Of a DNA stretch of 64,000 nucleotides, positions 33,390 to 42,039 are shown one piece after another; the stretch's first letter is position 1; each line of letters starts with the position of its first letter. The stretch comes from Pseudomonadota bacterium. Lineage in GTDB: Bacteria > Pseudomonadota > Alphaproteobacteria > UBA2136 > JASBTF01. The stretch is from NCBI GenBank assembly GCA_030148545.1, contig JASBTF010000001.1, positions 132,885-196,884 of the forward strand, read 5' to 3'. The notes beneath the pieces are model-generated. The model did not search any database and was not told the DNA's origin. It saw only the letters and a program-made list of their open reading frames with translations. A program made the position numbers and the translations under genes.

Positions 33390-33486
33390 TGTATTCGCCA
33401 TCCCAAGCTGCCGTTAGGCAGTTGGTTGGCGGAGGTACAGGATACTTCCTGTTAGCAAGCAGCGGCTTTGCCGACTGCGCCGCTAT
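33390..33486 (-). repeat. Structured dispersed repeat R2, copy B
   Basis: Read on the minus strand it aligns to copy A at 14060-14150: GTCGGCAAAGCCG (33475-33463), an AGGA..TCCT hairpin, CGCCAACC (33431-33424) and a CTGCC/GGCAG hairpin (33406-33422). It lies between R1 copy 3 and the stop of the aminopeptidase gene. Confidence 0.6.
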
Positions 33487-33487
33487 T

Positions 33488-34663
33488 CTAGGATATAATC
33501 CAGAAACTATCGTCTTTAGGTAGGTCGGTAATATTTTCCATGCCGTTTTCGGTAATGGTCACAATGTCCTCAATACGTACGCCGCCCATGACATCGTTAT
33601 GGGTGCTGGGTGGGTAGTACAACCCAGGCTCTACAGTAACAACATGGCCAGGTTGGAGAATAGATTCACCCTGAGAAATACGCGGTGTAGCCGGGTCATG
33701 AACTTCTAACCCTACGGCATGGCCCGTGCCGTGAAAGTAGCCATAGTAAGCTTCATCGTCGGTTTTACCAGTCGCATAACCAGCTTCAGCAAAGCCATCT
33801 ACCATTGCTTTATGAATGGTGGCGCCATCCACCTGCGGAGCGATCATCTCTAAGGCTTTAGCTTGCATGGTGCGCACGGTATCGTACAGCTTGTACTGTG
33901 CATTACTGGGTTTGCCTTTAATAAATGTGCGGGTTAAGTCGCCATTGTAGAAGTTACTGTGTTGCGGGAAGCAATCTACCACAATGAGCTCACCAGCTTG
34001 AATTGGCCCGCTACCACGCTCGTGCGGCACGGCACCTTGCGCGGCTGAGGCAACAATAGGGCCGCCATTAAATCCAGTGCAGCCACCGTCGAGCAGGGTT
34101 TTATTCATTTCTGCCTGAGCAATCTCGCTGGTGAGGGTGTTGCCCTGCCATATTAATGTGCCATCTGGCTGTGCTTTGCTTGCGGCTAAAATACGGCGCA
34201 AATAATGAAAAGCCGTGGTGTTTACCTGTTGTACATGGCGCAGCTTTTCAAGCTCATTATCTGTTTTAAAGGCACGGTTAGGGAACACGCTACCGCTTTG
34301 TGGTGTAAGCTTAAAACCACGTTCGCTTAATATGCTAAACAGGCTGCTTGGAAAATCTTCGGCAACATCAATTTCTTTTGGGAGGCCGTTGGGGTCGGTT
34401 AAAATGAGTTGATAAGCATACTCAGCTTTAGAGGGCTGTGCGTCACGTTTTTTGAGTAGTTCGCCGAGCTCTTCGTAGCTGTGTAAATGGTCTAAATAGC
34501 TTTCACGCTGAGCAATAGCAAACTCTAGCGGGCCAACAAGGCCATGGCTTTTGCCATTGCTATCTATATAACAAAGGTGTGGGTCGCTTACATCCATACC
34601 GGTGGCATAGCGCCAATCTGCATCTTTACTGTAAATGAGCTTTGGGGTGGCAGTAGGTTTCAT
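33488..34663 (-). CDS. M24 family metallopeptidase (aminopeptidase P / Xaa-Pro peptidase-like)
   Basis: A 391-residue dimetal peptidase of the pita-bread fold. The metal ligands are visible in order: Asp in IVVDCFPQ, Asp in NGDLTRTF, His in YFHGTGHAVGLEVHD, Glu in VTVEPGLYYP and Glu in GVRIEDIV. The N-terminal ~140 residues replace the usual creatinase-like domain with a shorter diverged one. It probably removes N-terminal residues next to proline. TATGCT lies 6 bases before the ATG without a clear -35 box or Shine-Dalgarno site. It is downstream of prmA, 39 bases away. Confidence 0.9.
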   Translation of the reverse strand: MKPTATPKLIYSKDADWRYATGMDVSDPHLCYIDSNGKSHGLVGPLEFAIAQRESYLDHLHSYEELGELLKKRDAQPSKAEYAYQLILTDPNGLPKEIDVAEDFPSSLFSILSERGFKLTPQSGSVFPNRAFKTDNELEKLRHVQQVNTTAFHYLRRILAASKAQPDGTLIWQGNTLTSEIAQAEMNKTLLDGGCTGFNGGPIVASAAQGAVPHERGSGPIQAGELIVVDCFPQHSNFYNGDLTRTFIKGKPSNAQYKLYDTVRTMQAKALEMIAPQVDGATIHKAMVDGFAEAGYATGKTDDEAYYGYFHGTGHAVGLEVHDPATPRISQGESILQPGHVVTVEPGLYYPPSTHNDVMGGVRIEDIVTITENGMENITDLPKDDSFWIIS

Positions 34664-34702
34664 ATTCTGAGCATAACCAACAAGGCTGGTGCTTGCTAGT
34701 TA

Positions 34703-35578
34703 TTAAATACGTACTAAACGTACGGCGCGCCAATCATCCTGAGCGAAGTTTTTATCTACCTTGAGGCCTAGTGCTTGGTAGTCCGCAATAACATCGTCCT
34801 CTTGGTCGCCCAAAAAACCAGAGAGAATAACGGTACCGTTGGGGCTTAGGTGGTCAACAATGGCGGGGGCTAACTCCTTAAGTGGGTTGGCTAAAATGTT
34901 TGCCAAAATAAGCTGGTAAGGGCCGCGCTCACTCATTGCTGGGTGGCTAAAGCCATCGCTTTCTAGGGTGACAATATCAGCAGCAACGCCGTTATTAGTT
35001 GCGTTTTCTTGGGTGGCTTTTACGCTTTCTGGATCGTTATCGGATGCAACAATAGCGCTAAAGCCTAGCTTTGCCGCTGCAATGGCGAGGATACCGCTGC
35101 CGCAGCCTAGGTCGAGCACGTTGTTGTAGCTGCTGTTTTGTTCGTAATGGCTATGCAACAAGCTAAGGCACCCTGCTGTGGTGGCGTGTTTACCGGTACC
35201 AAAGGCCATAGCTGCTGGAATGTAGAGGCCAATAAGGTCTTGCGGTGTTGGGGCGTCAGCATCGTAGGTGATGTGGAATGGCTCCAGTGTGAGTGGTTTA
35301 AACTCTTGCTGTTGTTGGTTTTGCCAGTCATCGGTTGGCTCGGCAAAGTTAATGGTGAGTGTGCCTAGCCCTGTTTGTTGGGCAGCGTTTTGTAGTGCGG
35401 TGGAGAGCGCATCTTCCTGTGCAGAGGATTCGGTCCACCATGTGAGCTGCCAGCTTGCATCATCTTCTGGAGCGTCGGCGACGTTAAGAATAGCGTCGGT
35501 TAGTTCGGTAATGGTTTCGAACGTATCCAGTGCTTCGGCTGGTACGATGTGGGTAAAATGTCTGACATTTGAACTCAT
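34703..35578 (-). CDS. prmA: Ribosomal protein L11 methyltransferase
   Basis: A 291-residue SAM-dependent methyltransferase that trimethylates ribosomal protein L11. The N-terminal substrate-recognition part is followed by PAMAFGTGKHATTAGCLSLL, VLDLGCGSGILAIAAAKLG (SAM motif I), ASDNDPESVKATQENA and LILANILANPLKELAP (the PrmA NILA motif). The start codon at 35578 lies 7 bases after a TACCTT -10 box, indicating a leaderless mRNA. Confidence 0.94.
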   Translation of the reverse strand: MSSNVRHFTHIVPAEALDTFETITELTDAILNVADAPEDDASWQLTWWTESSAQEDALSTALQNAAQQTGLGTLTINFAEPTDDWQNQQQQEFKPLTLEPFHITYDADAPTPQDLIGLYIPAAMAFGTGKHATTAGCLSLLHSHYEQNSSYNNVLDLGCGSGILAIAAAKLGFSAIVASDNDPESVKATQENATNNGVAADIVTLESDGFSHPAMSERGPYQLILANILANPLKELAPAIVDHLSPNGTVILSGFLGDQEDDVIADYQALGLKVDKNFAQDDWRAVRLVRI

Positions 35579-35585
35579 GTGAAAT

Positions 35586-35614
35586 AAGGTAATGAATTAA
35601 ATGGTTTATGACAA
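35586..35614 (-). promoter_or_regulatory. Putative leaderless promoter of prmA
   Basis: On the minus strand: TTGTCA (35614-35609), exact 17-base spacer, TACCTT (35591-35586), then 7 bases to the ATG at 35578. Confidence 0.5.
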
Positions 35615-35626
35615 GTTTTTGCGATC

Positions 35627-35656
35627 AAAAAACCGAGCCTAAGCCCGGTTTTTTAT
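35627..35656 (-). terminator. Terminator of the cyclophilin gene
   Basis: On the minus strand AAAAAACCGGGC and GCTCGGTTTTTT (35654-35627) form an A/T-flanked hairpin with loop TTAG and one mismatch, ending in T residues. It separates the cyclophilin gene from prmA. Confidence 0.8.
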
Positions 35657-35668
35657 CAAGTAGGTGTG

Positions 35669-36208
35669 TTACTCAGCGTCAGCTGCAACTTGCATGCTTA
35701 CGATTTCATCTGGGTCTTCCACGGCGCCATTGTCGTATGCGCTACCTTTTTTGATGGCATCAATATGTTCCATGCCGTCTGTCACCTTGCCCCATACAGT
35801 GTACTGGCCGTCTAGGTGTGGTGCTGGCGCAAGCATGATGAAGAACTGTGCGTTAGCACTGTTTGGGTCACCTGTGCGTGCCATGCTGGCAATGCCACGG
35901 TCGTGTTCAATGTCGTTAAACTCTGCTGGTAGGTTTGGCTTGTCTGTGCCGCCAATACCGTCGCCATTTGGGCTACCAGTTTGTGCCATAAAACCAGGAA
36001 TTACACGGTGCCATAGCTTGCCGTTGTAGTAGCCTTCACGGGCGAGCTCTTTAATGCGCTCAACGTGTTGTGGGGCTTTGTCTGGGTACATTTCAATTGT
36101 TACGCGTCCTGCTGGTACGTCTAGGTATAGTGTATTTTCTAGGTCGGCGCTGTTAGCGTTGGTCATGAGTAATCCTCCAATCATTAGGGAAAGCAACAGG
36201 TGTCGCAT
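35669..36208 (-). CDS. ppiA: Periplasmic cyclophilin-type peptidyl-prolyl isomerase
   Basis: A 179-residue protein with a cleavable signal peptide (MRHLLLSLMIGGLLMTNANS). The cyclophilin core begins at ~28 and shows WHRVIPGFMAQTGSP (active-site Arg and Phe), GIASMARTGDPNSANAQFFIM and YTVWGKVTDGME. It catalyses proline cis-trans isomerisation in the periplasm, where it may aid folding of outer-membrane or secreted proteins, including the large RTX protein encoded just upstream on the same strand. AAGGA is 10 bases before the ATG. Confidence 0.93.
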   Translation of the reverse strand: MRHLLLSLMIGGLLMTNANSADLENTLYLDVPAGRVTIEMYPDKAPQHVERIKELAREGYYNGKLWHRVIPGFMAQTGSPNGDGIGGTDKPNLPAEFNDIEHDRGIASMARTGDPNSANAQFFIMLAPAPHLDGQYTVWGKVTDGMEHIDAIKKGSAYDNGAVEDPDEIVSMQVAADAE

Positions 36209-36262
36209 CTTTATTGTTCCTTATTTCGCTTATGTGGCGCAAACGTATAGGAAGTTTATGAA

Positions 36263-39200
36263 TTAAACAATGTTAATTGTCGCACCTAGGTCGAACTGGA
36301 TGTACAGGTATGGGTCCACAAATGGGTTGGTTGGGTGGACGTACTCTACGTATGTAACACCGTCGGATGCATGGTCGAGACGACCATCGCCGTAAGCGAG
36401 GTTCCAACCTGCTTTGCTATTACTTGCACCACCGCCAATATTACCGCTGAACCCTGTTAGGTTAATGGTGTCGTTAGCATCGAGGTCGATAACGAGGTAG
36501 CCACTATCGGTAAGGCTGTTGAGTGCAGTTTGGCTGAGGGTAAGGGTATCGGCAGCGCCATTGTTGAGGTCAATACGCTCAATACCGCTGAAGTTACCTG
36601 TGGCAACATCAATAGTGGCGCCACCTACGTCTACATCTAAGGTGTCTAGTCCGGTACCACCAGCAATGCTACTGTCGGCACTATCCCACACCAGAATATC
36701 ATTACCTGCACCACCGTTGAGTAGGTCGGTACCTGTGCCACCGTCTAGTGTGTCGTTACCGCCGGTTGCACTGACAGCATTGGTTTCACCATAGAGTTGG
36801 TCACTACCTGCACCACCATACAAGGTATCATCACCGTTACCACCATACAGTGTGTCGCCTTCGCCATCTCCGTATAGGGTGTCGTTATCGTCTTGCCCGA
36901 GGATAAAGTCAGCGCCTGCGCCACCGTATAGGGTGTCGTCACCGCTACCACCAATCACAAAGTCGCCATCGCCTTCACCATACAAGGTGTCGTTGTCGCC
37001 TTCACCTTGTAGGGTGTCAGCGCCTGCGCCACCGTAAATCGTGTCGTTACCATCGCCGCCGTAGAGTTCATCGCTACCGCCGTGGCCGTTAAGGTTATCG
37101 TCATCACCTAGACCATAGAGGTAATCGGCCCCTGCGGAACCATTCAGCGTATCTTGCTGTGGTGTACCGCGTACGGTTTCGAACCCGCTGATGCTAATCG
37201 TGCCAGTTTGGCCAGCAATGGCAACGGTGCCTGCGGTTAGGTCTACCGTGATCGCTTGAGCAAGGCTGCTAAAGTTAAGGCTGTCGTTTGCACCTGTCGC
37301 CCCTTCTAGTACGGCGTCGGTATTATCGGGGTTGAGTAGGGTTACATCGGCCGTGTTGCCGCTGTAGCTATTGCTTTGCAGGGTAACATCGCCCGCAGCG
37401 TTAATGTACACCGCAGCAAACGTATAGCCGCTTAGTGTGTTGCCAGTAATGGTGCCGCTTTCTAGGTCGTTACTGTAAATACCTGTGGTGCTGGCGTTGG
37501 CGCCAGTATCGGCCAGTACGTTATTGGTAATATCAATATCGGTAATGGTACCTGTGCCTAGGTCGATTGTGCGGTCACTAGCGGTGACGTTACCACTAAT
37601 GTGGTTATTATCAATTTCCCAACCACTGTGTGCGGTGCCTGTGGCGGCAATAGCGGTGCCACTTTGGCTGGTAAAGCGGTTGTTGGTAATAGTGATATTA
37701 TCGCTTGTGCCGGTAGCAACAATGCCATTATCGCTAATACCATCTAGTTGGAAACCGCTGATGGTAATATTATCGGCATCGCTGGCAATGGTAATACCTA
37801 CGCCGGCAGCTGGTGTTAAAATACTCTCGGCACCACGGGTGCCAGTAACGGGGCTAATATTGCTGTTTGCACCAATTAGGGACAAAGCTTTGTTGATGGT
37901 TAAGTTTTCGTTAAAGCTACCGCTGGACACAAACACATAGTCGCCAGCGCTGGCAGCATTAATAGCCGCTTGAATGCTCTCGCCACTATCTACAAAGTGC
38001 AGGCTGCTGCTGGCAATGGTTTGGTCATCGAACTGTAAATTTTCCACATCGGGGTTTACGGTATCGGTACCATCGGGTCCTGTTACAATGAGGTTGCCGC
38101 TTACATCTTCACTAAAGGAATAAGCAGAAAAATTACCGCTGAAAATAGCTGTATCGGTACCGGCACCACCGTTAATAGTATCATCGTCTGCGCCACCGGT
38201 AAGCGTATCGTCACCATTACCGCCGTTTAATTCATCGTCGTTAGTGCCACCGTTTAGGGTGTCGTTATTGTCGCCACCATTTAAGGTGTCTTCGCCGTTG
38301 CCGCCATTCAGCACATCGTCGCCGCCGTCACCGTTGAGAACGTCATCGCCGTCATCACCGTTGAGCGTATCATTATCGGCGCCGCCGTTTAGCGTATCGT
38401 TGTTGTCGCCACCATTTAGGGTGTCGGCACCACTATCGCCATTGAGGGTATCAACACCAGCGCCGCCGTTTAATGTATCATCGTTGTTGCCGCCATTCAG
38501 CGTATCATTGCCGGCGTCACCGTTAAGAACATCGTCGCCATCGCCACCGTTTAGGGTGTCGTTATCGTTACCGCCGTTTAGGGTGTCATCATTATTACCA
38601 CCGTTAAGAATATCGTCCCCAGCATCGCCATTCAGCGTGTCGTCACCATCGTCACCATTCAGCGTGTCGTTATTGGCACCACCGTTTAGGGTATCGTTTT
38701 CGCTACCGCCGTGGAGGGTATCTACGCCCGCGCCACCGTGCAGTACATCTGCGCCAGCATTACCGTAGAGCGTATCATCGCCATCTTCACCGTATAGCGT
38801 ATCGTCGTTGTTGCCACCGCTAATTTGGTCGTTTTCAGTGCCGCCATACAGGGTGTCGTCGTCATCGCCACCATCAATAGTATCTGCGCCTGCACCACCA
38901 CGAATGGTATCGTTGCCGGCATCACCATTCAGCACATCGTCGCCGCCGTCACCATTAATAATGTCATCGCCAGCGTTACCGTAGGCGGTATCGTTATCGG
39001 CGCCACCGTTAATGGTGTCGTTATCGCCATTACCGTAAATTGTGTCGTCTCCAGCGTCGCCATTTAAGGTGTCTTGGCCTGGGCCACCATACAAGATGTC
39101 GTTGTCGTTACCGCCGTTTAAGGTATCGTTACCACTGCCGCCATTAAGCGTATCTGCGCCATTACCGCCGTTGAGTACGTCGTTACCGTCATCACCGTTG

Positions 39201-39886
39201 AGCGTATCGTTGCCAGCATCGCCGTTCAAGGTGTCGTTATCATCGCCACCGTTGAGAATGTCGTCGTTATCGCCACCGTTTAGGGTGTCATCGCCACCGA
39301 AGCCGTTGATGGTGTTGATGCCAAAGTCACCGGTGAGTACATCATTCCCTGCGCCACCGTTAAGAATGGGTTGGCTTACCGGGCCTGTGCTGGTGAACAC
39401 AACGGGTGGTAGTTCTACCGGTTGGCTGCTGCCAAAGCTGTTGGTGCTCGTACCGTTATTGCTGCTGTTGGTACCGTTATCATCGTTATCGTCGTCGTTT
39501 AGCGTATCATCGCTATTGAGTGGGTCGGCATTGATACCAAAAGTGTCCACGTAGTTGATTGGGGAACCATTGCCATTTGGGTTGGTGTTAGTTTGTGGGC
39601 CAGCCGCAGGTTCAATATCGGTATTGTTTAGGGTGGCTAGTAGCGTTTCGCGCGCAATTTCTTGGCCATCTACCACTACGGTTTCTAAATTCTCGGCATT
39701 GGAAAAGCCAATAAGTTCAATAACGCTGCCATCGGTAAAAGTGAGGATGAGGCTGTTGGGTGTGTTGCTTAGTACTACATCGGCCAGGGTGAAATCGGCA
39801 AAGCTAACCTGGGTGAGGTCGCTTACATTAATAATAACGCGTTCGGTTGCTGCTGGTTTGTTGAGCGCAAGCTGCGTGTTGGCCAT
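36263..39886 (-). CDS. Giant RTX / parallel beta-helix secreted surface protein
   Basis: A 1207-residue Asp/Asn/Gly-rich protein. A diverged N-terminal domain (~1-100, NVSDLTQVSFADFTLADVVLS and TFTDGSVIEL) resembles the start of T1SS-exported adhesins. An Asn/Asp linker with DDTLNDDDNDDNGTNSSNNG follows. RTX block 1 (~170-580) repeats GGxGxDxLNGGxGxDxL, binding Ca2+. A pectate-lyase-like beta-helix (~625-880) repeats SDNITITNNRFTS. RTX block 2 (~910-1080) follows, then a C-terminal region without Cys that ends in NIV, compatible with a type I secretion signal. Transport genes are not in the window. GAGGGAAG precedes the ATG. Its product may be an adhesin or polysaccharide-modifying enzyme. 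Confidence 0.9.
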   Translation of the reverse strand: MANTQLALNKPAATERVIINVSDLTQVSFADFTLADVVLSNTPNSLILTFTDGSVIELIGFSNAENLETVVVDGQEIARETLLATLNNTDIEPAAGPQTNTNPNGNGSPINYVDTFGINADPLNSDDTLNDDDNDDNGTNSSNNGTSTNSFGSSQPVELPPVVFTSTGPVSQPILNGGAGNDVLTGDFGINTINGFGGDDTLNGGDNDDILNGGDDNDTLNGDAGNDTLNGDDGNDVLNGGNGADTLNGGSGNDTLNGGNDNDILYGGPGQDTLNGDAGDDTIYGNGDNDTINGGADNDTAYGNAGDDIINGDGGDDVLNGDAGNDTIRGGAGADTIDGGDDDDTLYGGTENDQISGGNNDDTLYGEDGDDTLYGNAGADVLHGGAGVDTLHGGSENDTLNGGANNDTLNGDDGDDTLNGDAGDDILNGGNNDDTLNGGNDNDTLNGGDGDDVLNGDAGNDTLNGGNNDDTLNGGAGVDTLNGDSGADTLNGGDNNDTLNGGADNDTLNGDDGDDVLNGDGGDDVLNGGNGEDTLNGGDNNDTLNGGTNDDELNGGNGDDTLTGGADDDTINGGAGTDTAIFSGNFSAYSFSEDVSGNLIVTGPDGTDTVNPDVENLQFDDQTIASSSLHFVDSGESIQAAINAASAGDYVFVSSGSFNENLTINKALSLIGANSNISPVTGTRGAESILTPAAGVGITIASDADNITISGFQLDGISDNGIVATGTSDNITITNNRFTSQSGTAIAATGTAHSGWEIDNNHISGNVTASDRTIDLGTGTITDIDITNNVLADTGANASTTGIYSNDLESGTITGNTLSGYTFAAVYINAAGDVTLQSNSYSGNTADVTLLNPDNTDAVLEGATGANDSLNFSSLAQAITVDLTAGTVAIAGQTGTISISGFETVRGTPQQDTLNGSAGADYLYGLGDDDNLNGHGGSDELYGGDGNDTIYGGAGADTLQGEGDNDTLYGEGDGDFVIGGSGDDTLYGGAGADFILGQDDNDTLYGDGEGDTLYGGNGDDTLYGGAGSDQLYGETNAVSATGGNDTLDGGTGTDLLNGGAGNDILVWDSADSSIAGGTGLDTLDVDVGGATIDVATGNFSGIERIDLNNGAADTLTLSQTALNSLTDSGYLVIDLDANDTINLTGFSGNIGGGASNSKAGWNLAYGDGRLDHASDGVTYVEYVHPTNPFVDPYLYIQFDLGATINIV

Positions 39887-39997
39887 GGTGATTTCTTCCC
39901 TCTAACTCACTAAATTCGTGGCACAGTTATGACCGACTCATCTATATATTGCAAGTATTGAATACACAAATTTATTCCTTTTGGGATAGGGTGTGAT

Positions 39998-41863
39998 TTA
40001 TAGGTTGCACAGAGGAGAAATACGCAATAGTTGGTAGGTGGCGGTGCCATTGTTGGTTTTAAGTGTGCGGGAGCTAAAACGTTGTAACTGTTGCTCAGCA
40101 ACAGGCGTTAGGCAGCCTGTATTGCGCAAGGTGTGGAACGTTTGTGCATCGTGCCGGTTACCTTGTGGCACTTTAAGTAGCCAGTGGGTATAGCCTTGTT
40201 GTTGTAGCTGTTGCCATACGGCTTTGGGGGTGTCGGTCATCAGCCCAATTTGGCTTTGGTAGTAGGGGTAATGGTAGCCATAAGGCAGTGGCATATTGTA
40301 GTTCAGCTGGCGTAGATTGTGCGTGAAGATTTTGGGGTTTTTATGCTCCACTAAATCTAGCAGTTTAAGCGTGCCGAGAGTGTTAATTTGTGCCTGTTGG
40401 TATGCTTGCGGCGTTTGGTTGGTTAGCACAGCTTTAAGCGCGGGTAGGTTAATGGCCAGTGCCGCCAAACCAAATAACCCTAGTGTGGCCAACATAAACA
40501 GTTGTTGGCTGTGTTGTGCTAGCTTGGGTGCGCTGTGCCATGCTTGGTAAACCAAAGTGCTACCAGCCAATAGGGTGAGTGGAAAAACCGGCAGTAGGTG
40601 ACGTGTTTTGCTAGAGGCACCAAGGAAAAACCACAGTGCAAAAAAGCCAACAAAAATAATGCTGCCTAGCCATGCAGGTTGTGCATCATCGGCCCAGTTT
40701 TGTGGGCGGTAGTGCCATAGGCTAACTACTGCGGCGAGCATACCAAGTGGCAGCAGGTGGCCAAGCCCTGTGCGGGAGTTGTCGTACGGTGTGCCGTTAA
40801 GGGTTGCCTCAATAGGGTAGTACATAAAATGCCACAAGCTTTGGCCATAGCCAGCGCGGGTGCCATCCATAAAGGTGCTGAATACGCTGTTTTGCGCAGT
40901 GCTCCAATTAGGGCAGTTAAAAATACTACCGCAACCAATAGGGAAAATGGGAGAACCACTATTAAGCCATAGCCATATATAAAACGGTGCTGCAACAAGC
41001 GTGATAACAGCAGCAAAGCTGATAGCGTGTTTAGCTTGCTGCCACAGTGGTTGCCTGCGGTTGAGGTAGAGGTAGCTGAGCCCAATTAAAAAAGCGCTAA
41101 ATAGGCTGAATAGTTTCATCCCCAGCATGGCGCCGGCAGCAATGGCGGCCACTACCCACCACTTACCTTGGAATTGCTGGTGTTTAAGCAGGGCAAAAAT
41201 AGCCAGTGCCACCACACCAACGAGGCGTAGCTCCACCGTGCCGGCAGCAAAGCCGTAGCTGAATATGGGTAGGGCAAGTACTACAATGGCGGTCCATGCG
41301 GCCCAAGCGGTGGGGAGCCACACACGCCCAAGCTGATACACCATGCCCGCCGCCATGAGTGCGCTGAGCCAGGCAAGTGCCATCATGGCGCGCTCGCCAC
41401 CTAGGGCGTAGCTTGTAATCCAGCTGCTTTGGGTGAGGAATGGTACCGCGTAATCCACCGCCATGGACTGGAAAATAAGAGCTTGTGCCTCTACAAACTG
41501 TTTAGGTAATGCAAAATGGTAGGCAAGGCTATCTGCCTCTACTGGGGGAAGGCTGGCGCTGAACAGGTGCAGTAAAGCAAAGCCGCTGGCAAAGAGTAGT
41601 GGCAGTTTAAGGTTTTTAAAGTTGGGTTTGGTTATGTTTGTACCTACCCAGCCGATGAGCCCAGCCAAGGCGAATAGTGGTACGGGGTAGGCCATGTGCC
41701 CTGCATAAAACAGGAAGGTAGCGGTGCTGATAATGGTAAAACCAAGCCAAAATTGGGCAAAAAACCCAATATCTAGCTGTAAAAAACGCTGGCCAATACG
41801 TCCCCAGCCGGTGAAAACAAGTAGTAAAACAATGGCCCAGCCAAATGTGGTGAAGAGTGCCAT
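39998..41863 (-). CDS. GT39/ArnT-like multi-pass membrane glycosyltransferase (putative)
   Basis: A 621-residue protein with about 11-13 membrane segments. The loop after an early segment carries LPPVEADSLAYHFALPKQFVEA, resembling the acidic first periplasmic loop (ExD/DE) of ArnT/PMT glycosyltransferases that use polyprenyl-phosphate sugars. The C-terminal ~120 residues are soluble. The frame extends to 41914, but the ATG at 41863 overlaps the stop of a 38-residue gene in TAATG and is the likely start. A GT2 gene of the DPM1 type is encoded divergently and could supply the lipid-linked sugar. The acceptor is unknown. Confidence 0.75.
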   Translation of the reverse strand: MALFTTFGWAIVLLLVFTGWGRIGQRFLQLDIGFFAQFWLGFTIISTATFLFYAGHMAYPVPLFALAGLIGWVGTNITKPNFKNLKLPLLFASGFALLHLFSASLPPVEADSLAYHFALPKQFVEAQALIFQSMAVDYAVPFLTQSSWITSYALGGERAMMALAWLSALMAAGMVYQLGRVWLPTAWAAWTAIVVLALPIFSYGFAAGTVELRLVGVVALAIFALLKHQQFQGKWWVVAAIAAGAMLGMKLFSLFSAFLIGLSYLYLNRRQPLWQQAKHAISFAAVITLVAAPFYIWLWLNSGSPIFPIGCGSIFNCPNWSTAQNSVFSTFMDGTRAGYGQSLWHFMYYPIEATLNGTPYDNSRTGLGHLLPLGMLAAVVSLWHYRPQNWADDAQPAWLGSIIFVGFFALWFFLGASSKTRHLLPVFPLTLLAGSTLVYQAWHSAPKLAQHSQQLFMLATLGLFGLAALAINLPALKAVLTNQTPQAYQQAQINTLGTLKLLDLVEHKNPKIFTHNLRQLNYNMPLPYGYHYPYYQSQIGLMTDTPKAVWQQLQQQGYTHWLLKVPQGNRHDAQTFHTLRNTGCLTPVAEQQLQRFSSRTLKTNNGTATYQLLRISPLCNL

Positions 41864-41979
41864 TAGCCTAAGAATACCTTCATAATTGTGCTTAACAGTG
41901 GCACAAACTGCCACAAAAATAGTGCCAAGCTAGCCCAGCACAGTAGGCTGATGAACCATAAGGTCATGTTGTTCTTCAT
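41863..41979 (-). CDS. 38-residue single-pass membrane protein coupled to the glycosyltransferase
   Basis: The frame reads MKNNMTLWFISLLCWASLAL then FLWQFVPLLSTIMKVFLG, a short N-terminal charged stretch followed by one long hydrophobic helix. Its stop codon overlaps the ATG of the GT39-like gene (TAATG). A TATGCT -10 box ends 7 bases before its ATG with TTGTTT 16 bases further upstream. It may be a small subunit or leader-type regulator of the large membrane enzyme. I know no family. The reality of the gene rests on coupling, promoter position and a plausible membrane helix. Confidence 0.6.
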   Translation of the reverse strand: MKNNMTLWFISLLCWASLALFLWQFVPLLSTIMKVFLG

Positions 41980-41985
41980 GATGCG

Positions 41986-42032
41986 TAGCATAGCAGCAAA
42001 TTATTGCCAAACAAGGTTCAAAAGCGTACTTT
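41986..42032. promoter_or_regulatory. Divergent leaderless promoters of the glycan locus
   Basis: Rightward: TTGCCA at 42004-42009, exact 17-base spacer, TACTTT at 42027-42032, then 7 bases to the ATG at 42040. Leftward: TTGTTT (42014-42009), 16-base spacer, TATGCT, then 7 bases to the ATG at 41979. The two -35 boxes share base 42009, an arrangement close to that at 3031-3081. Confidence 0.5.
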
Positions 42033-42039
42033 ACGCCAC

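Noticed and set aside
37000-39350. Dense short tandem repeats resembling a CRISPR array
   Set aside because: The period follows the ~9-residue RTX codon repeat, there are no unique spacers of constant length, and the reading frame stays open throughout.
38244-39554. Two long plus-strand open frames, rich in Pro/Ser/Leu
   Set aside because: They are antisense to the RTX repeats. The regular codon pattern of Gly-Asp-Asn repeats keeps the opposite strand free of stop codons, and the proteins are low-complexity mirror sequences.
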